Assembly (NCBI GenBank): GCA_900752545.1
Contig: CAADVS010000005.1
Span: 1 to 28,784, forward strand
From: an uncultured Collinsella sp.
GTDB taxonomy: Bacteria > Actinomycetota > Coriobacteriia > Coriobacteriales > Coriobacteriaceae
Direction of reading: 5' to 3'
Length of the DNA stretch: 28,784 nucleotides
Position numbers and translations under genes: made by a program
The notes under the pieces: model-generated
What the model saw: the letters and a program-made list of their open reading frames with translations, nothing else
Told to the model about the DNA's origin: nothing
Databases searched by the model: none
In this document: positions 1 to 7,702 of the stretch, piece after piece
Layout: each line of letters begins with the position of its first letter
How positions within the stretch are numbered: the first letter of the stretch is position 1

Positions 1-851
1 ATGGCGGCGACGGCGTGGGCCTCGCCGGTCAGACGCGCCTCGCGGACGGCCATGACGGCGCCGATGCTGAGCCCCAGTTCCTTACACGCATCGAGCAGCT
101 GCTCGCCGTCGTCAAAGATTTCCTTGGCCGAGACGCCGGGGGAGAGCGACGAGGCCGAGCCCGGGAGCTCGATAAATGTTGCGTAATCGACATTGTCGAG
201 CTTGCGCAGCATGGGGACGACGGTGTCGTCGGGCGTGCCGTCGGTCTCAAAGACGGAGTAGGCCTGGCCGCCTACTTCGGTGCGGTAGGTACGGCAGAAG
301 GCGATGTTTACATGGGCGTAGGCGAGCAGGTTCGTGAGCGCGGCGAGCACGCCGGGAACGTCCTTGTGCGCCACGAAGAGCGTGGAATACATACCCGAGA
401 TGTCGACGCCGACGCCGTTAATGCGGCTGATGCGCATCTTGCCACCGCCCAGGCTCTCGCCGCGAACCTGTGCCGTGGCGCCCGTGTCGTCGACCATGTC
501 GATGTCGACGGTATTGGGGTGGATTGAGGCGTCGTCGCCCTTGATGTCAAAGTGATATTCTAGGCCCTGCTCGCGCGCGAGGTCGAAGGCCTGCTTGATG
601 TTCTCGTCATCGGTATCAAGGCCTAGGATGCCCGCGACGAGCGCACGGTCGGTGCCGTGGCCGCGGTAGGTGTGGGCGAAGGAGTTCCATAGGCCAAAGG
701 TGACTTTGGTTATGCGGCCTTCCAGCAGGCTGGCGGCAACTTGGGCGCAGCGCAGGGCGCCGGCGGTGTGCGATGAGCTGGGGCCGACCATGACGGGCCC
801 CAAGATCTCGAATGCCGAGGTCGTAGCTAGTGTTTGCGGCTTGCCTGCCAT
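1..851 (-). CDS. L-serine ammonia-lyase (serine dehydratase), fused beta-ACT-alpha, 3' part missing
   Basis: This gene encodes an iron-sulfur-dependent L-serine dehydratase, which deaminates serine to pyruvate and ammonia in the cytoplasm. The frame is open for 283 codons from the ATG at 851 to the window edge, so the C-terminal part lies outside. Residues 14-32 read FEILGPVMVGPSSSHTAGA, the signature of the beta domain. Residues about 149-230 look like an ACT domain (SGMYSTLFVAHKDVPGVLAAL). From about 242 the chain continues without a stop into a segment resembling the start of the alpha subunit (SAKEIFDDGEQLLDACKELG). In Firmicutes the beta-ACT and alpha parts are usually separate SdaAB and SdaAA proteins, so this appears to be a fused version. 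The cluster-binding cysteines of the alpha domain are not in view. AGGAG lies a few bases before the ATG. A palindromic element fills the upstream region. The family call is firm; the full architecture is inferred. Confidence 0.88.
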   Translation of the reverse strand, partial: MAGKPQTLATTSAFEILGPVMVGPSSSHTAGALRCAQVAASLLEGRITKVTFGLWNSFAHTYRGHGTDRALVAGILGLDTDDENIKQAFDLAREQGLEYHFDIKGDDASIHPNTVDIDMVDDTGATAQVRGESLGGGKMRISRINGVGVDISGMYSTLFVAHKDVPGVLAALTNLLAYAHVNIAFCRTYRTEVGGQAYSVFETDGTPDDTVVPMLRKLDNVDYATFIELPGSASSLSPGVSAKEIFDDGEQLLDACKELGLSIGAVMAVREARLTGEAHAVAA

Positions 852-874
852 GGGTGCTCCTGTTCTATCCCGTC

Positions 875-995
875 GTTCCGAGGACTTTGGTATTTGGTCG
901 CCTGCTCGGACAGTCCTGCTCGCACGGAGGCCACATTAAGTGGCCTCCGGCTCGTGCGGAACTCGCGATCGACCAAATACCAAAGCCCTCGGAAC
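875..995. repeat. Palindromic intergenic element, copy 1
   Basis: The outer arms 875-900 and 970-995 are inverted repeats with one mismatch over 26 bases. Inside lie the conserved blocks acagtcctgctcgcacg (910-926) and cggctcgtgcggaact (948-963). These flank an inner hairpin with stem 927-934 / 940-947 and loop attaa. The same blocks, loop and layout occur in a second copy at 7349-7485, with stems of different sequence that still pair. It reads in opposite orientation relative to local transcription in the two copies, which favours a DNA-level mobile or REP-like element over a fixed riboswitch. Confidence 0.8.
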
Positions 996-1091
996 TTAGG
1001 ATACATGGTTGGAGTCGCTCTGCTGCGAAATTTATGGGCCTATGACCTATTCCATGTCCCAGGTCGGCTCATCTTCACCACCTTTAAATAA

Positions 1092-1125
1092 AAAAGAAGT
1101 ACCGGTTGGAGCCGGTACTTCTTTT
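1092..1125 (-). terminator. Terminator of metK
   Basis: A 14-bp perfect stem (1092-1105 with 1112-1125) with loop ttggagc lies 37 bases past the metK stop. On the minus strand it ends in a run of T, a good intrinsic terminator. Confidence 0.85.
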
Positions 1126-1162
1126 GGTGCGTTTTTTCTTGGCTGCAGCTTTTGCCGCTGGC

Positions 1163-2443
1163 TTACAGGCCGCAGGCTGCTTTGAGTTCTTCGACTCGGT
1201 CGGTTTTCTCCCAGGTGAAGTCGGCGTCTTCGCGGCCGAAGTGACCGTAGGCTGCCGTCTTTTCGTAGATGGGGCGGCGCAGGTCCAGGTCGCGGATAAT
1301 TGCGCCCGGGCGCAGGTCGAAGGTCTTCTCTACGGCCTCGACGATCTTGTCCTCGGCAACATGTGCGGTACCGAAGGTGTCGACCATGATTGAGAGGGGC
1401 TTGGAAACGCCGATGGCGTAGGCAAGCTCGACCTCGCAGCGGTCGGCCAGACCGGCGGCGACCACGTTCTTGGCGACCCAGCGCGCGGCATACGCGGCGG
1501 AGCGGTCAACCTTGGTGCAGTCCTTTCCGCTAAAGGCACCGCCGCCGTGACGGCCGTAGCCGCCGTAGGTGTCGACGATGATCTTGCGGCCGGTGAGACC
1601 CGTGTCGCCCATGGGGCCGCCCACGACAAAGCGACCGGTGGGGTTCACGTAGATGTCCGCGTTGTCCCACGGCATGTTCTCGGCGGCCATGACCGGGATG
1701 ATGACGTGCTCGATGAGGTCGGCCTTGATCTTGCCCATGTCCTCGATCTCGGCGGCGTGCTGCGTGGAGATGACGATGGTCGTGACCTCGACGGGCTTGC
1801 CTTCCTCGTAGCGCACGGTGACCTGGGTCTTGCCGTCGGGACGCAGATAGGCGAGGGTACCGTCGTGACGCACGGCGGCCAGGCGCTCGGCCAGGCGGCT
1901 TGCCAGGTAGTGTGGCATGGGCATGAGGGTCTTGGTCTCGTTGGAGGCATAACCGAACATCATGCCCTGGTCGCCGGCACCGATCAGGTCGATCGGGTCG
2001 GTGGTAGCGCCGGTCTGGGTCTCGAAGGACTCGTCAACGCCCTGGGCGATATCGGGCGACTGCTCGTGGATGAGGCTCATAACGCCGCAGGTATCGCAGT
2101 CAAAACCGAACTTGGCACGGTTGTAGCCAATGCGGCGGATAACGCCGCGGGCGATTTCCTGTACGTCGACATAGGCCTGGGTGCGAATTTCGCCGGCGAC
2201 GATGACGGTGCCGGTGGTCACGAGGGTCTCGCAAGCGCAGCGGACGTTCTCCACGTTGGCAGGCACGCCGTTGGGGGCGATGTAGCCCTGCTCCTGTAGC
2301 TCTATTTCTTTGGCGAGGATTGCGTCGAGGACGGCGTCGCTGATCTGGTCAGCGATCTTATCGGGATGACCTTCGGTCACCGACTCCGACGTAAAAACAA
2401 AGGACCCGTGTTGGGGCGGGATGGAACGAAGTTCTTCTGACAT
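1163..2443 (-). CDS. metK: S-adenosylmethionine synthetase
   Basis: MetK makes S-adenosylmethionine from methionine and ATP, releasing phosphate and diphosphate. The 426-residue product is full length but somewhat longer than the roughly 380-400 residues of many bacterial homologues. Family landmarks are in order: GHPDK at 25-29 (ATP and methionine site), GAGDQG at 155-160, and GGGAFSGKD at 300-308 (the loop that binds triphosphate). The last part contains ELAYAIGVSKPLSI, also typical. The ATG at 2443 is preceded by GAAAGGA at a good distance. A hairpin followed by six T lies just upstream of the ribosome site and may regulate expression. The gene is monocistronic, bounded downstream by its own terminator and upstream by repeats. 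Identification is very secure. Confidence 0.98.
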   Translation of the reverse strand: MSEELRSIPPQHGSFVFTSESVTEGHPDKIADQISDAVLDAILAKEIELQEQGYIAPNGVPANVENVRCACETLVTTGTVIVAGEIRTQAYVDVQEIARGVIRRIGYNRAKFGFDCDTCGVMSLIHEQSPDIAQGVDESFETQTGATTDPIDLIGAGDQGMMFGYASNETKTLMPMPHYLASRLAERLAAVRHDGTLAYLRPDGKTQVTVRYEEGKPVEVTTIVISTQHAAEIEDMGKIKADLIEHVIIPVMAAENMPWDNADIYVNPTGRFVVGGPMGDTGLTGRKIIVDTYGGYGRHGGGAFSGKDCTKVDRSAAYAARWVAKNVVAAGLADRCEVELAYAIGVSKPLSIMVDTFGTAHVAEDKIVEAVEKTFDLRPGAIIRDLDLRRPIYEKTAAYGHFGREDADFTWEKTDRVEELKAACGL

Positions 2444-2455
2444 GATTGTCCTTTC

Positions 2456-2517
2456 AAAAAACGTGTCCCGGCGACCGTTACCATTCCGCCGGGCTCTCTA
2501 TGCAAGGGCACATCATA
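2456..2517 (-). promoter_or_regulatory. metK promoter -10 and structured leader, possible attenuator
   Basis: Read on the minus strand, TATGAT (2517-2512) is a plausible -10 box, though no clear -35 box is visible. It would give a leader of about 60 bases. The leader contains a 7-bp GC-rich hairpin (CCCGGCG 2493-2487 with CGCCGGG 2473-2467) followed four bases later by TTTTTT (2461-2456), just before the GAAAGGA ribosome site. The early leader gtgccc could instead pair with gggacac at the hairpin's 3' side, so two alternative folds are possible. SAM-sensing leaders are known on metK in other bacteria (SAM-III, SAM-VI), but I do not recognise a conserved core of any class. Confidence 0.4.
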
Positions 2518-2550
2518 GCGCGTAAATCAAACATTCATACCCTTTCCGCA

Positions 2551-2685
2551 CCTACTCATTGGGGACAGACTTAAATGACCAGCCTTACCTAAGTGCCTAC
2601 TCATTGGGGACAGACATAAATGACCAGCCTTAAACTAAGAACGTCTCCAACGACAGGTCATTTAAGTCTGTCCCCAATGAGTAGG
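2551..2685. repeat. Triple copy of a 30-37 bp repeat, two direct and one inverted
   Basis: A 37-base unit starting cctactcattggggacag occurs at 2551-2587 and again at 2596-2632 with one base changed. The first 30 bases of the unit occur inverted and exact at 2656-2685. The outer copies form a 30-bp perfect inverted repeat around the middle copy. The layout resembles REP/BIME sequences or a small non-autonomous element. No transposase is nearby. Confidence 0.9.
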
Positions 2686-2766
2686 TCGGTGCCCTTTGTG
2701 CGGAGGTTGCTTTGATGCTTTATACTGATGCGGTTAGACATCCATCCTGCAATCGAGGAGATTTCC

Positions 2767-4242
2767 ATGGCATCAGACGTTCGCGTCCGCTTTGCACCCT
2801 CACCGACGGGCAAGCTGCACATCGGCGGCGCCCGCACCGCTATCTATAACTGGGCTTTCGCCCGCGCAAACGGCGGCACGTTCATCCTGCGCATCGACGA
2901 CACCGACCCCACCCGCTCCACCGACGAGAACACGCAGATCATCCTGCGCGCCATGCGTTGGCTGGGCCTGGACTGGGACGAGGGTCCCGAGGTGGGCGGC
3001 GACTTTGGCCCCTACGCCCAGACCGAGCGCCTGGACCTGTACAAGCAGGCCGCCCAGAAGCTTTGGGACGAGGGCAAGGCCTATCCCTGCTTCTGCACCA
3101 AGGAGCAGCTCGACGCCGACCGCAAGGCCGCGCAGGAGCGCAAGGACCCCTTCCAGGGCTATCAGCGCCGTTGCCGCGATCTTGATCCCGAGGAGGCCCG
3201 CCGCCGCATCGAGGCCGGCGAGTCCTACGTCCTGCGTATCAAGGTGCCCGAGGACCGCGGCGACGTCGTCATCCACGACGCCGTCCACGGCGAGGTGACC
3301 TTCGACGCCAAGGAGCTCGACGACTTTGTCATCTTCCGCTCCGATGGCACGCCCACGTACAACTTCGCGACCGTCGTCGACGACGCCATGATGAAGATTA
3401 CCCATGTCATCCGCGGCGACGACCACCTGTCCAACACCCCGCGTCAGGTCATGGTCTACGAGGCCCTCGGCGCGCCCGTGCCTACGTTCGCCCACATCTC
3501 CATGATCTTGGGTGCCGACGGCAAGAAGCTCTCCAAGCGCCACGGCGCCACCTCGGTGGAGGAGTACCGCGACGCCGGCTACCTGTCCGACGCCTTCGTC
3601 AACTACCTGGCGCTGCTCGGCTGGTCGCTCGACGGCGAGACCACGATCATCCCGCGCGATGTCCTGGCCAGCAAGTTCTCGCTCGACCGCATCTCCAAGA
3701 ACCCGGCGACCTTCGACCCCAAGAAGCTCGACTGGGTCAATGCCGAGTACATCAATGGCATGTCCGATGCTCAGTTTGCCGACGAGATCATGGTCCCAGA
3801 GCTGCACGAGGCGGGTCTCATCGAGGGTAATGTCGAGTACGGCGAGGATTGGATCGACGCGCTTGCCGCCATTGTCAAGCCGCGCACCAAGATGCCGGCC
3901 GACGCCGTGACCGTCGCCGCTCCCATCTTCGCTACGGCCGAGACGCTCGAGTATGACGAGAAGTCCGTCAACAAGGGCCTGGCCAAAGAGGGCATGGGTG
4001 CCATTCTGGATGCCGCCAAGGCCGCGCTTGAGGGTGTTACCGAGTGGACGGCCGCCAACATCGATGCCGCGCTTGAGCCGCTCCCCGAGCAGATGGACCT
4101 TAAGAAGCGCGTGTTGTTCCAGGCCGTGCGCGTTGCCGTCTGCGGCAACATGGTGAGCCCTCCGCTGGGCGAGACCATGGCGCTCGTCGGTCGTGACGAC
4201 TGCCTGGCGCGCATTGACCGCGCCCGCACGATGGCGCTGTAA
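2767..4242 (+). CDS. gltX: Glutamyl-tRNA synthetase
   Basis: GltX charges tRNA-Glu with glutamate using ATP. The 491-residue protein has the class I Rossmann fold signatures: RFAPSPTGKLHIGGART near the N-terminus with the HIGG motif at about 18-21, and the KLSKR version of KMSKS at 254-258. The length is normal for bacterial enzymes. The ATG at 2767 is chosen because GAGGAG sits just upstream; an in-frame ATG at 2728 would add 13 residues not expected in the family. In many Actinobacteria this enzyme also mischarges tRNA-Gln for later amidation, but that cannot be judged from this window. A hairpin terminator follows at 4266-4299. Confidence 0.97.
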   Translation: MASDVRVRFAPSPTGKLHIGGARTAIYNWAFARANGGTFILRIDDTDPTRSTDENTQIILRAMRWLGLDWDEGPEVGGDFGPYAQTERLDLYKQAAQKLWDEGKAYPCFCTKEQLDADRKAAQERKDPFQGYQRRCRDLDPEEARRRIEAGESYVLRIKVPEDRGDVVIHDAVHGEVTFDAKELDDFVIFRSDGTPTYNFATVVDDAMMKITHVIRGDDHLSNTPRQVMVYEALGAPVPTFAHISMILGADGKKLSKRHGATSVEEYRDAGYLSDAFVNYLALLGWSLDGETTIIPRDVLASKFSLDRISKNPATFDPKKLDWVNAEYINGMSDAQFADEIMVPELHEAGLIEGNVEYGEDWIDALAAIVKPRTKMPADAVTVAAPIFATAETLEYDEKSVNKGLAKEGMGAILDAAKAALEGVTEWTAANIDAALEPLPEQMDLKKRVLFQAVRVAVCGNMVSPPLGETMALVGRDDCLARIDRARTMAL

Positions 4243-4265
4243 TCGCTGCGCAAACGTATGTATCC

Positions 4266-4299
4266 GAGCCCCGTTCACTCAGAGCGGGGCTCTTGTTTC
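4266..4299 (+). terminator. Terminator after gltX
   Basis: An 8-bp GC-rich stem, gagccccg (4266-4273) with cggggctc (4285-4292), is followed by ttgtttct. It lies 24 bases after the gltX stop and separates it from priA. Confidence 0.75.
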
Positions 4300-4331
4300 T
4301 GTAGACGTATGGGATAGGAGGTGCTGGGGCC

Positions 4332-6785
4332 ATGGCCGAGCAACTTTCGCTGTTTGGTTCGCCGGAACCGGAGGAGACTCCGAAGTCCGCGGCTCCTGCC
4401 GCCGCCCCGACGCAGCTTAAACCTACACCTGAGCCCATCGCCGCCTATGCGAGCGTGGTTCTCGACATCCCGGCGCGTGCGCTGTTCGAGCCGTTTGCCT
4501 ACGGCATTCCGCAGCCACTCGCCAACGATGTCCAGATCGGCTCCACCGTCCTAGTTCATTTTGGCAACCGTGCGGCCGCGGGCTATGTCGTCGACATTGC
4601 TCCTGAGCTGGGCGATCTGCAGGGCAACAACGCCCTCGACCCTGCGCGCATCAAGCCCATCGAGGCCATCCTCAGCAAACCGCTCTTTACCGCCGAAGCC
4701 GCCCGTATCGCACACTGGATGAGCCGCGAGTACGTCGCAACGCTTTCCGAGTGCCTGCGCCTGTTCTTGCCTCCGGGCGGCAGCCCGCGCGTGGTCAAGG
4801 GTGACGACGGCGTGTGGACGGTTGAACGTCCCGCCGTCAAGCCAATCCAAAACCGCTGGGTCATGCTCACGCCCGAGGGTTTCGACTATACGCCGCCCAA
4901 GACTGCAGTTCGCCAGCGTCAGCTCATTGAGGCGCTCCAGTGCGGCCCGGTCACGACGCGCGACCTCAACCTTCTCTATAACAGCATGTCGGCGACCATC
5001 AAGGCGCTCGAAAAACGCGGCGTCGTGGTTGTGGAGGAGCGCCGCGCCTGGCGTGGATGCAGCGAGCAGACCACGCTGTCCTCGGCAAGCGGCAAGGCGC
5101 CGGTCGCACTTACCAACGGCCAGCAGCAGGCGCTCGCGCAGATTGAGCGCGCCCGTCTTGACGCCCACGGAGACGTGGTCCTTGTCGACGGCGTCACCGG
5201 CTCCGGCAAAACCGAGGTGTACCTCTCCGCCATCGAGCGCGTGCTGGCGGCCGGCCGTTCGGCTTGCGTGCTGGTGCCCGAGATCTCGCTGACGGCCCAA
5301 ACCGTCGGCCGCTTTCGCTCGCGCTTTGGTGAGACGGTCGCCGTGTTCCATTCGCGCCTTTCGGCCGGCGAGCGCCTGGACCAGTGGGATATGGTCGCCT
5401 GCGGTGCCGCGCGCGGGGTCGTGGGCGCCCGCTCGGCGCTCTTTTGCCCGCTTGACGACCTGGGCCTCATCATCATCGACGAGGAGCACGAGACCAGCTA
5501 TAAGCAGGGCTCCAGCCCGCGTTACCACGCGCGCGAGGTGGCGGCCGAGATGGCGCGGCGCTACCGCTGCCCGCTCGTGTTGGGCTCCGCCACGCCTTCT
5601 GCTGAGGCCCTCGATCGCTGCCGCCGTGGCACGTATAACGGTGCCACCTGGACGCGCGTCGAGATGCCCGAGCGCCCGGGACACGCAGTCCTGCCGACGG
5701 TTCGGATCGCCGACCTGCGCCGTGAGTTCTCGCACGGCAGTCGTTCCATGTTCTCAAAACCGCTGATGGAGGGCCTGGAGCGCGTGGTCGAGCGCCGCGA
5801 GAAGGCCGTGCTGCTGCATAACCGCCGTGGCTTTGCGCCGTTTCTGATGTGCCGCGAATGCGGCTGCGTGCCCACCTGCAACCACTGCTCCACCGCGCTT
5901 ACGTATCACGAGCGCACACACACGCTGCAGTGCCACACCTGCGGTTCGTCTTGGCGCGTGCAGCCGTATCCCGCGCCCACGAGCCGTTGCCCCAAATGTG
6001 GCAGTCGCTACCTGGCAAAAATGGGTCTGGGCACTCAACAGATCGAGGACGCGCTGCACCAGATGCTTCCCGAGGACGTCGCCATTATTCGCATGGATGC
6101 CGATTCCACGTGCGGCAAGGATGCGCACAAAAAGCTGCTCGAGCAGTTCGATGCCGCCGATTGTGCGGTGCTGCTGGGCACCCAGATGATCGCCAAGGGC
6201 CTCGACTTTCCCGAGGTCACGCTCGTGGGCGTGGTCAATGCCGATTTCGCCCTCAAGCTGCCGGACTTCCGCGCAGGAGAGCGCGCCTACGACTTGCTGG
6301 AGCAGGTTGCGGGCCGCGCCGGCCGCGGCGATCGCCCCGGTGAGGTGATCATCCAGACCTACCTGCCCGAAGATCCGGTCATTCGCGCTGTCGCTGAGCA
6401 CGACCGTTCGATCTTTACCGACTACGACCTGGATCAGCGCCGCGACGCGCTGTACCCGCCGTTTGTTCGCCTGGTCAACATTTTGGTGTGGTCGGCGAAC
6501 CGAGACGACGCGCAGGACTACATCGGGCGCATTGCAAAGCTTCTTAAGCGCCGTTGGCATGCCGCCGCGCCCGACTTTTTGCGGGCGGGCAGCGCGGTGC
6601 CGCAGGTGCTGGGCCCAGCTTCGTGTGTAATCGAGAGAGCCAAGGACCGTTACCGCTTCCATCTGCTTGTGAAGTCGCCCGTGGGGTACCATGTCTCTGA
6701 TGATATCGACGCCTGCCTCAAAGAGGTGGGCTCTGTGCGCGGCGTGAGCGTGAGCGTTGACGTCGACGCCTATGATTTGATGTAA
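4332..6785 (+). CDS. priA: Primosomal protein N' (replication restart helicase PriA)
   Basis: PriA is a 3'-5' superfamily 2 helicase that recognises abandoned replication forks and reloads the replisome. The 817-residue protein shows Walker A GVTGSGKTE at 287-295, the DEEH box at 383-386, and eight zinc-binding cysteines in four pairs (507/510, 516/519, 534/537, 553/556). Helicase motif VI (QVAGRAGRGDRPGE) lies at about 658-671. The N-terminal DNA-binding domain starts near residue 40. Before it is a flexible Pro/Ala-rich extension beginning MAEQLSLFGS, which contains QLSLF, a match to the beta sliding clamp-binding consensus. GGAGG lies about ten bases upstream of the ATG. def follows 18 bases after the stop, so the two are probably cotranscribed. 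Confidence 0.96.
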   Translation: MAEQLSLFGSPEPEETPKSAAPAAAPTQLKPTPEPIAAYASVVLDIPARALFEPFAYGIPQPLANDVQIGSTVLVHFGNRAAAGYVVDIAPELGDLQGNNALDPARIKPIEAILSKPLFTAEAARIAHWMSREYVATLSECLRLFLPPGGSPRVVKGDDGVWTVERPAVKPIQNRWVMLTPEGFDYTPPKTAVRQRQLIEALQCGPVTTRDLNLLYNSMSATIKALEKRGVVVVEERRAWRGCSEQTTLSSASGKAPVALTNGQQQALAQIERARLDAHGDVVLVDGVTGSGKTEVYLSAIERVLAAGRSACVLVPEISLTAQTVGRFRSRFGETVAVFHSRLSAGERLDQWDMVACGAARGVVGARSALFCPLDDLGLIIIDEEHETSYKQGSSPRYHAREVAAEMARRYRCPLVLGSATPSAEALDRCRRGTYNGATWTRVEMPERPGHAVLPTVRIADLRREFSHGSRSMFSKPLMEGLERVVERREKAVLLHNRRGFAPFLMCRECGCVPTCNHCSTALTYHERTHTLQCHTCGSSWRVQPYPAPTSRCPKCGSRYLAKMGLGTQQIEDALHQMLPEDVAIIRMDADSTCGKDAHKKLLEQFDAADCAVLLGTQMIAKGLDFPEVTLVGVVNADFALKLPDFRAGERAYDLLEQVAGRAGRGDRPGEVIIQTYLPEDPVIRAVAEHDRSIFTDYDLDQRRDALYPPFVRLVNILVWSANRDDAQDYIGRIAKLLKRRWHAAAPDFLRAGSAVPQVLGPASCVIERAKDRYRFHLLVKSPVGYHVSDDIDACLKEVGSVRGVSVSVDVDAYDLM

Positions 6786-6803
6786 CAACTCGAAAGGATG
6801 GCC

Positions 6804-7340
6804 ATGGAAGCCAACGGAATCGTACTGTCGCCCGACCCTCGTCTGCGCCAGGAGTGCGCCGTCATCGAGGAGATCACCCCGGCGATCGAGGCACTTGCCG
6901 AGAAGATGAAGAAGATGATGTTCGAGAACGGCGGCTGCGGCCTGGCTGCCCCGCAGATCGGCGAGCTCATTCAGCTGGTCACCATCGACTGCGACTACAG
7001 CGACAAGAGCGACTACGATCCGTACGTGCTCATTAATCCCGTGATCGTGGAGCAGAGCGACCATCTGGTGCCGTTTAGCGAGGGCTGCCTTTCCATTCCT
7101 GGTATTAGCTGCGAGATCGAGCGTCCCGACCATGTCGTCGTCGAGGCGTACGACCTGGATGCCAACCTGATTCGCTACGAGGCCTCGGGCGACCTGTTCT
7201 GCGTGTGCCTGCAGCACGAGATCGATCATCTGCACGGCAATACCATGTTTGAGCGACTCAAGCCCATGCAGAGGATCAAGGCCGTCAAGGAGTACCAGGA
7301 CGCCCTGGCCCGCGGCGCTCGACCGGGCGAGACGGAGTAG
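6804..7340 (+). CDS. def: Peptide deformylase
   Basis: Peptide deformylase removes the formyl group from the N-terminal methionine of new proteins, using a bound metal ion. The 178-residue product carries all three family motifs: GGCGLAAPQ at 43-51, EGCLS at 93-97 with metal ligand Cys95, and HEIDH at 138-142 with two histidine ligands and the catalytic glutamate. The ATG at 6804 is preferred over the in-frame ATG at 6798, because GAAAGGA overlaps the earlier one and is correctly spaced for the later. It lies just downstream of priA. The functional partner fmt follows but is separated by a repeat element and a terminator rather than being in the usual tight def-fmt pair. Confidence 0.97.
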   Translation: MEANGIVLSPDPRLRQECAVIEEITPAIEALAEKMKKMMFENGGCGLAAPQIGELIQLVTIDCDYSDKSDYDPYVLINPVIVEQSDHLVPFSEGCLSIPGISCEIERPDHVVVEAYDLDANLIRYEASGDLFCVCLQHEIDHLHGNTMFERLKPMQRIKAVKEYQDALARGARPGETE

Positions 7341-7348
7341 GTCCCACC

Positions 7349-7485
7349 GTCCCCTTTCGCCGCAGGGCTTAGGTTTTGCTCCATGCTCAAACAGTCCTGC
7401 TCGCACGAAGAGCACATTAAGTGCTCTTCGGCTCGTGCGGAACTGCGCGTGGAGCAATAACCTAAGCCCTGCGGCGGAAGGGGAC
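7349..7485. repeat. Palindromic intergenic element, copy 2
   Basis: The outer arms 7349-7383 and 7450-7485 are inverted repeats over about 35 bases with one mismatch and one extra base. The inner part repeats copy 1 exactly in its conserved blocks: acagtcctgctcgcacg at 7391-7407, loop attaa at 7416-7420 and cggctcgtgcggaact at 7429-7444. The inner stem (7408-7415 / 7421-7428) differs from copy 1 at three of eight pairs, and all three still pair. Confidence 0.8.
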
Positions 7486-7561
7486 TGCGTTTTCGTGCTC
7501 CTTTTCGCCCGGGTGCCGTCGGGCCAGGGAAGGGCGTCTTCGCTGATAATTGCTTTGTTGG

Positions 7562-7599
7562 AAGAGCTGCTTTTATTGCGGCTCTTTCTTTGGTTTTGG
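7562..7599 (+). terminator. Terminator before fmt
   Basis: A 9-bp stem with one G-T wobble (7562-7570 with 7578-7586) is followed by a T-rich tract (ctttggtttt). It would end transcripts coming from priA-def. Confidence 0.65.
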
Positions 7600-7702
7600 G
7601 TATATTTGTTCTTGTTGAATTGTTCTTGCGGATAGGCTTGGTACTTGGCTTTCCGCTGTTCTTTGTAGCCGTCTCGGCTTTGGTTGAGAGGAGACGATCT
7701 TT

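Larger units (their letters stand above)
852..1162. other. sdaA-metK intergenic region
   Basis: This 311-base gap lies between the metK stop and the serine dehydratase start, both on the minus strand. It holds the metK terminator hairpin (1092-1125) and a large palindromic element (875-995). About 90 bases between them must contain the promoter for the dehydratase, but I see no strong consensus pair. Short open frames across the palindrome have no ribosome site and no recognisable protein. Confidence 0.7.
2444..2766. other. metK-gltX divergent intergenic region
   Basis: This 323-base gap separates divergent metK and gltX. It holds the structured metK leader at the left, a triple repeat at 2551-2685 in the middle, and the gltX promoter region at the right. 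TATACT at 2721-2726 is a possible -10 box for gltX, but its -35 partner is weak. No gene is visible. Confidence 0.7.
7341..7702. other. def-fmt intergenic region
   Basis: This 362-base gap holds the second copy of the palindromic element (7349-7485) and a hairpin terminator (7562-7599). Beyond that is a T-rich stretch leading to the fmt ribosome site GAGAGGAGA. The fmt promoter presumably lies in 7600-7690, but I see no strong consensus. No gene is visible; open frames here run through the palindrome. Confidence 0.7.

Noticed and set aside
875..995. Riboswitch for the serine dehydratase
   Set aside because: The same element occurs in the opposite orientation relative to transcription near unrelated genes, so a gene-specific riboswitch is unlikely.
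830..1091. Short overlapping open frames between metK and the serine dehydratase
   Set aside because: They run through a large palindrome and have no ribosome sites or protein features.
2551..2685. CRISPR array
   Set aside because: Only two direct copies with an 8-base spacer plus one inverted copy, and no cas genes.
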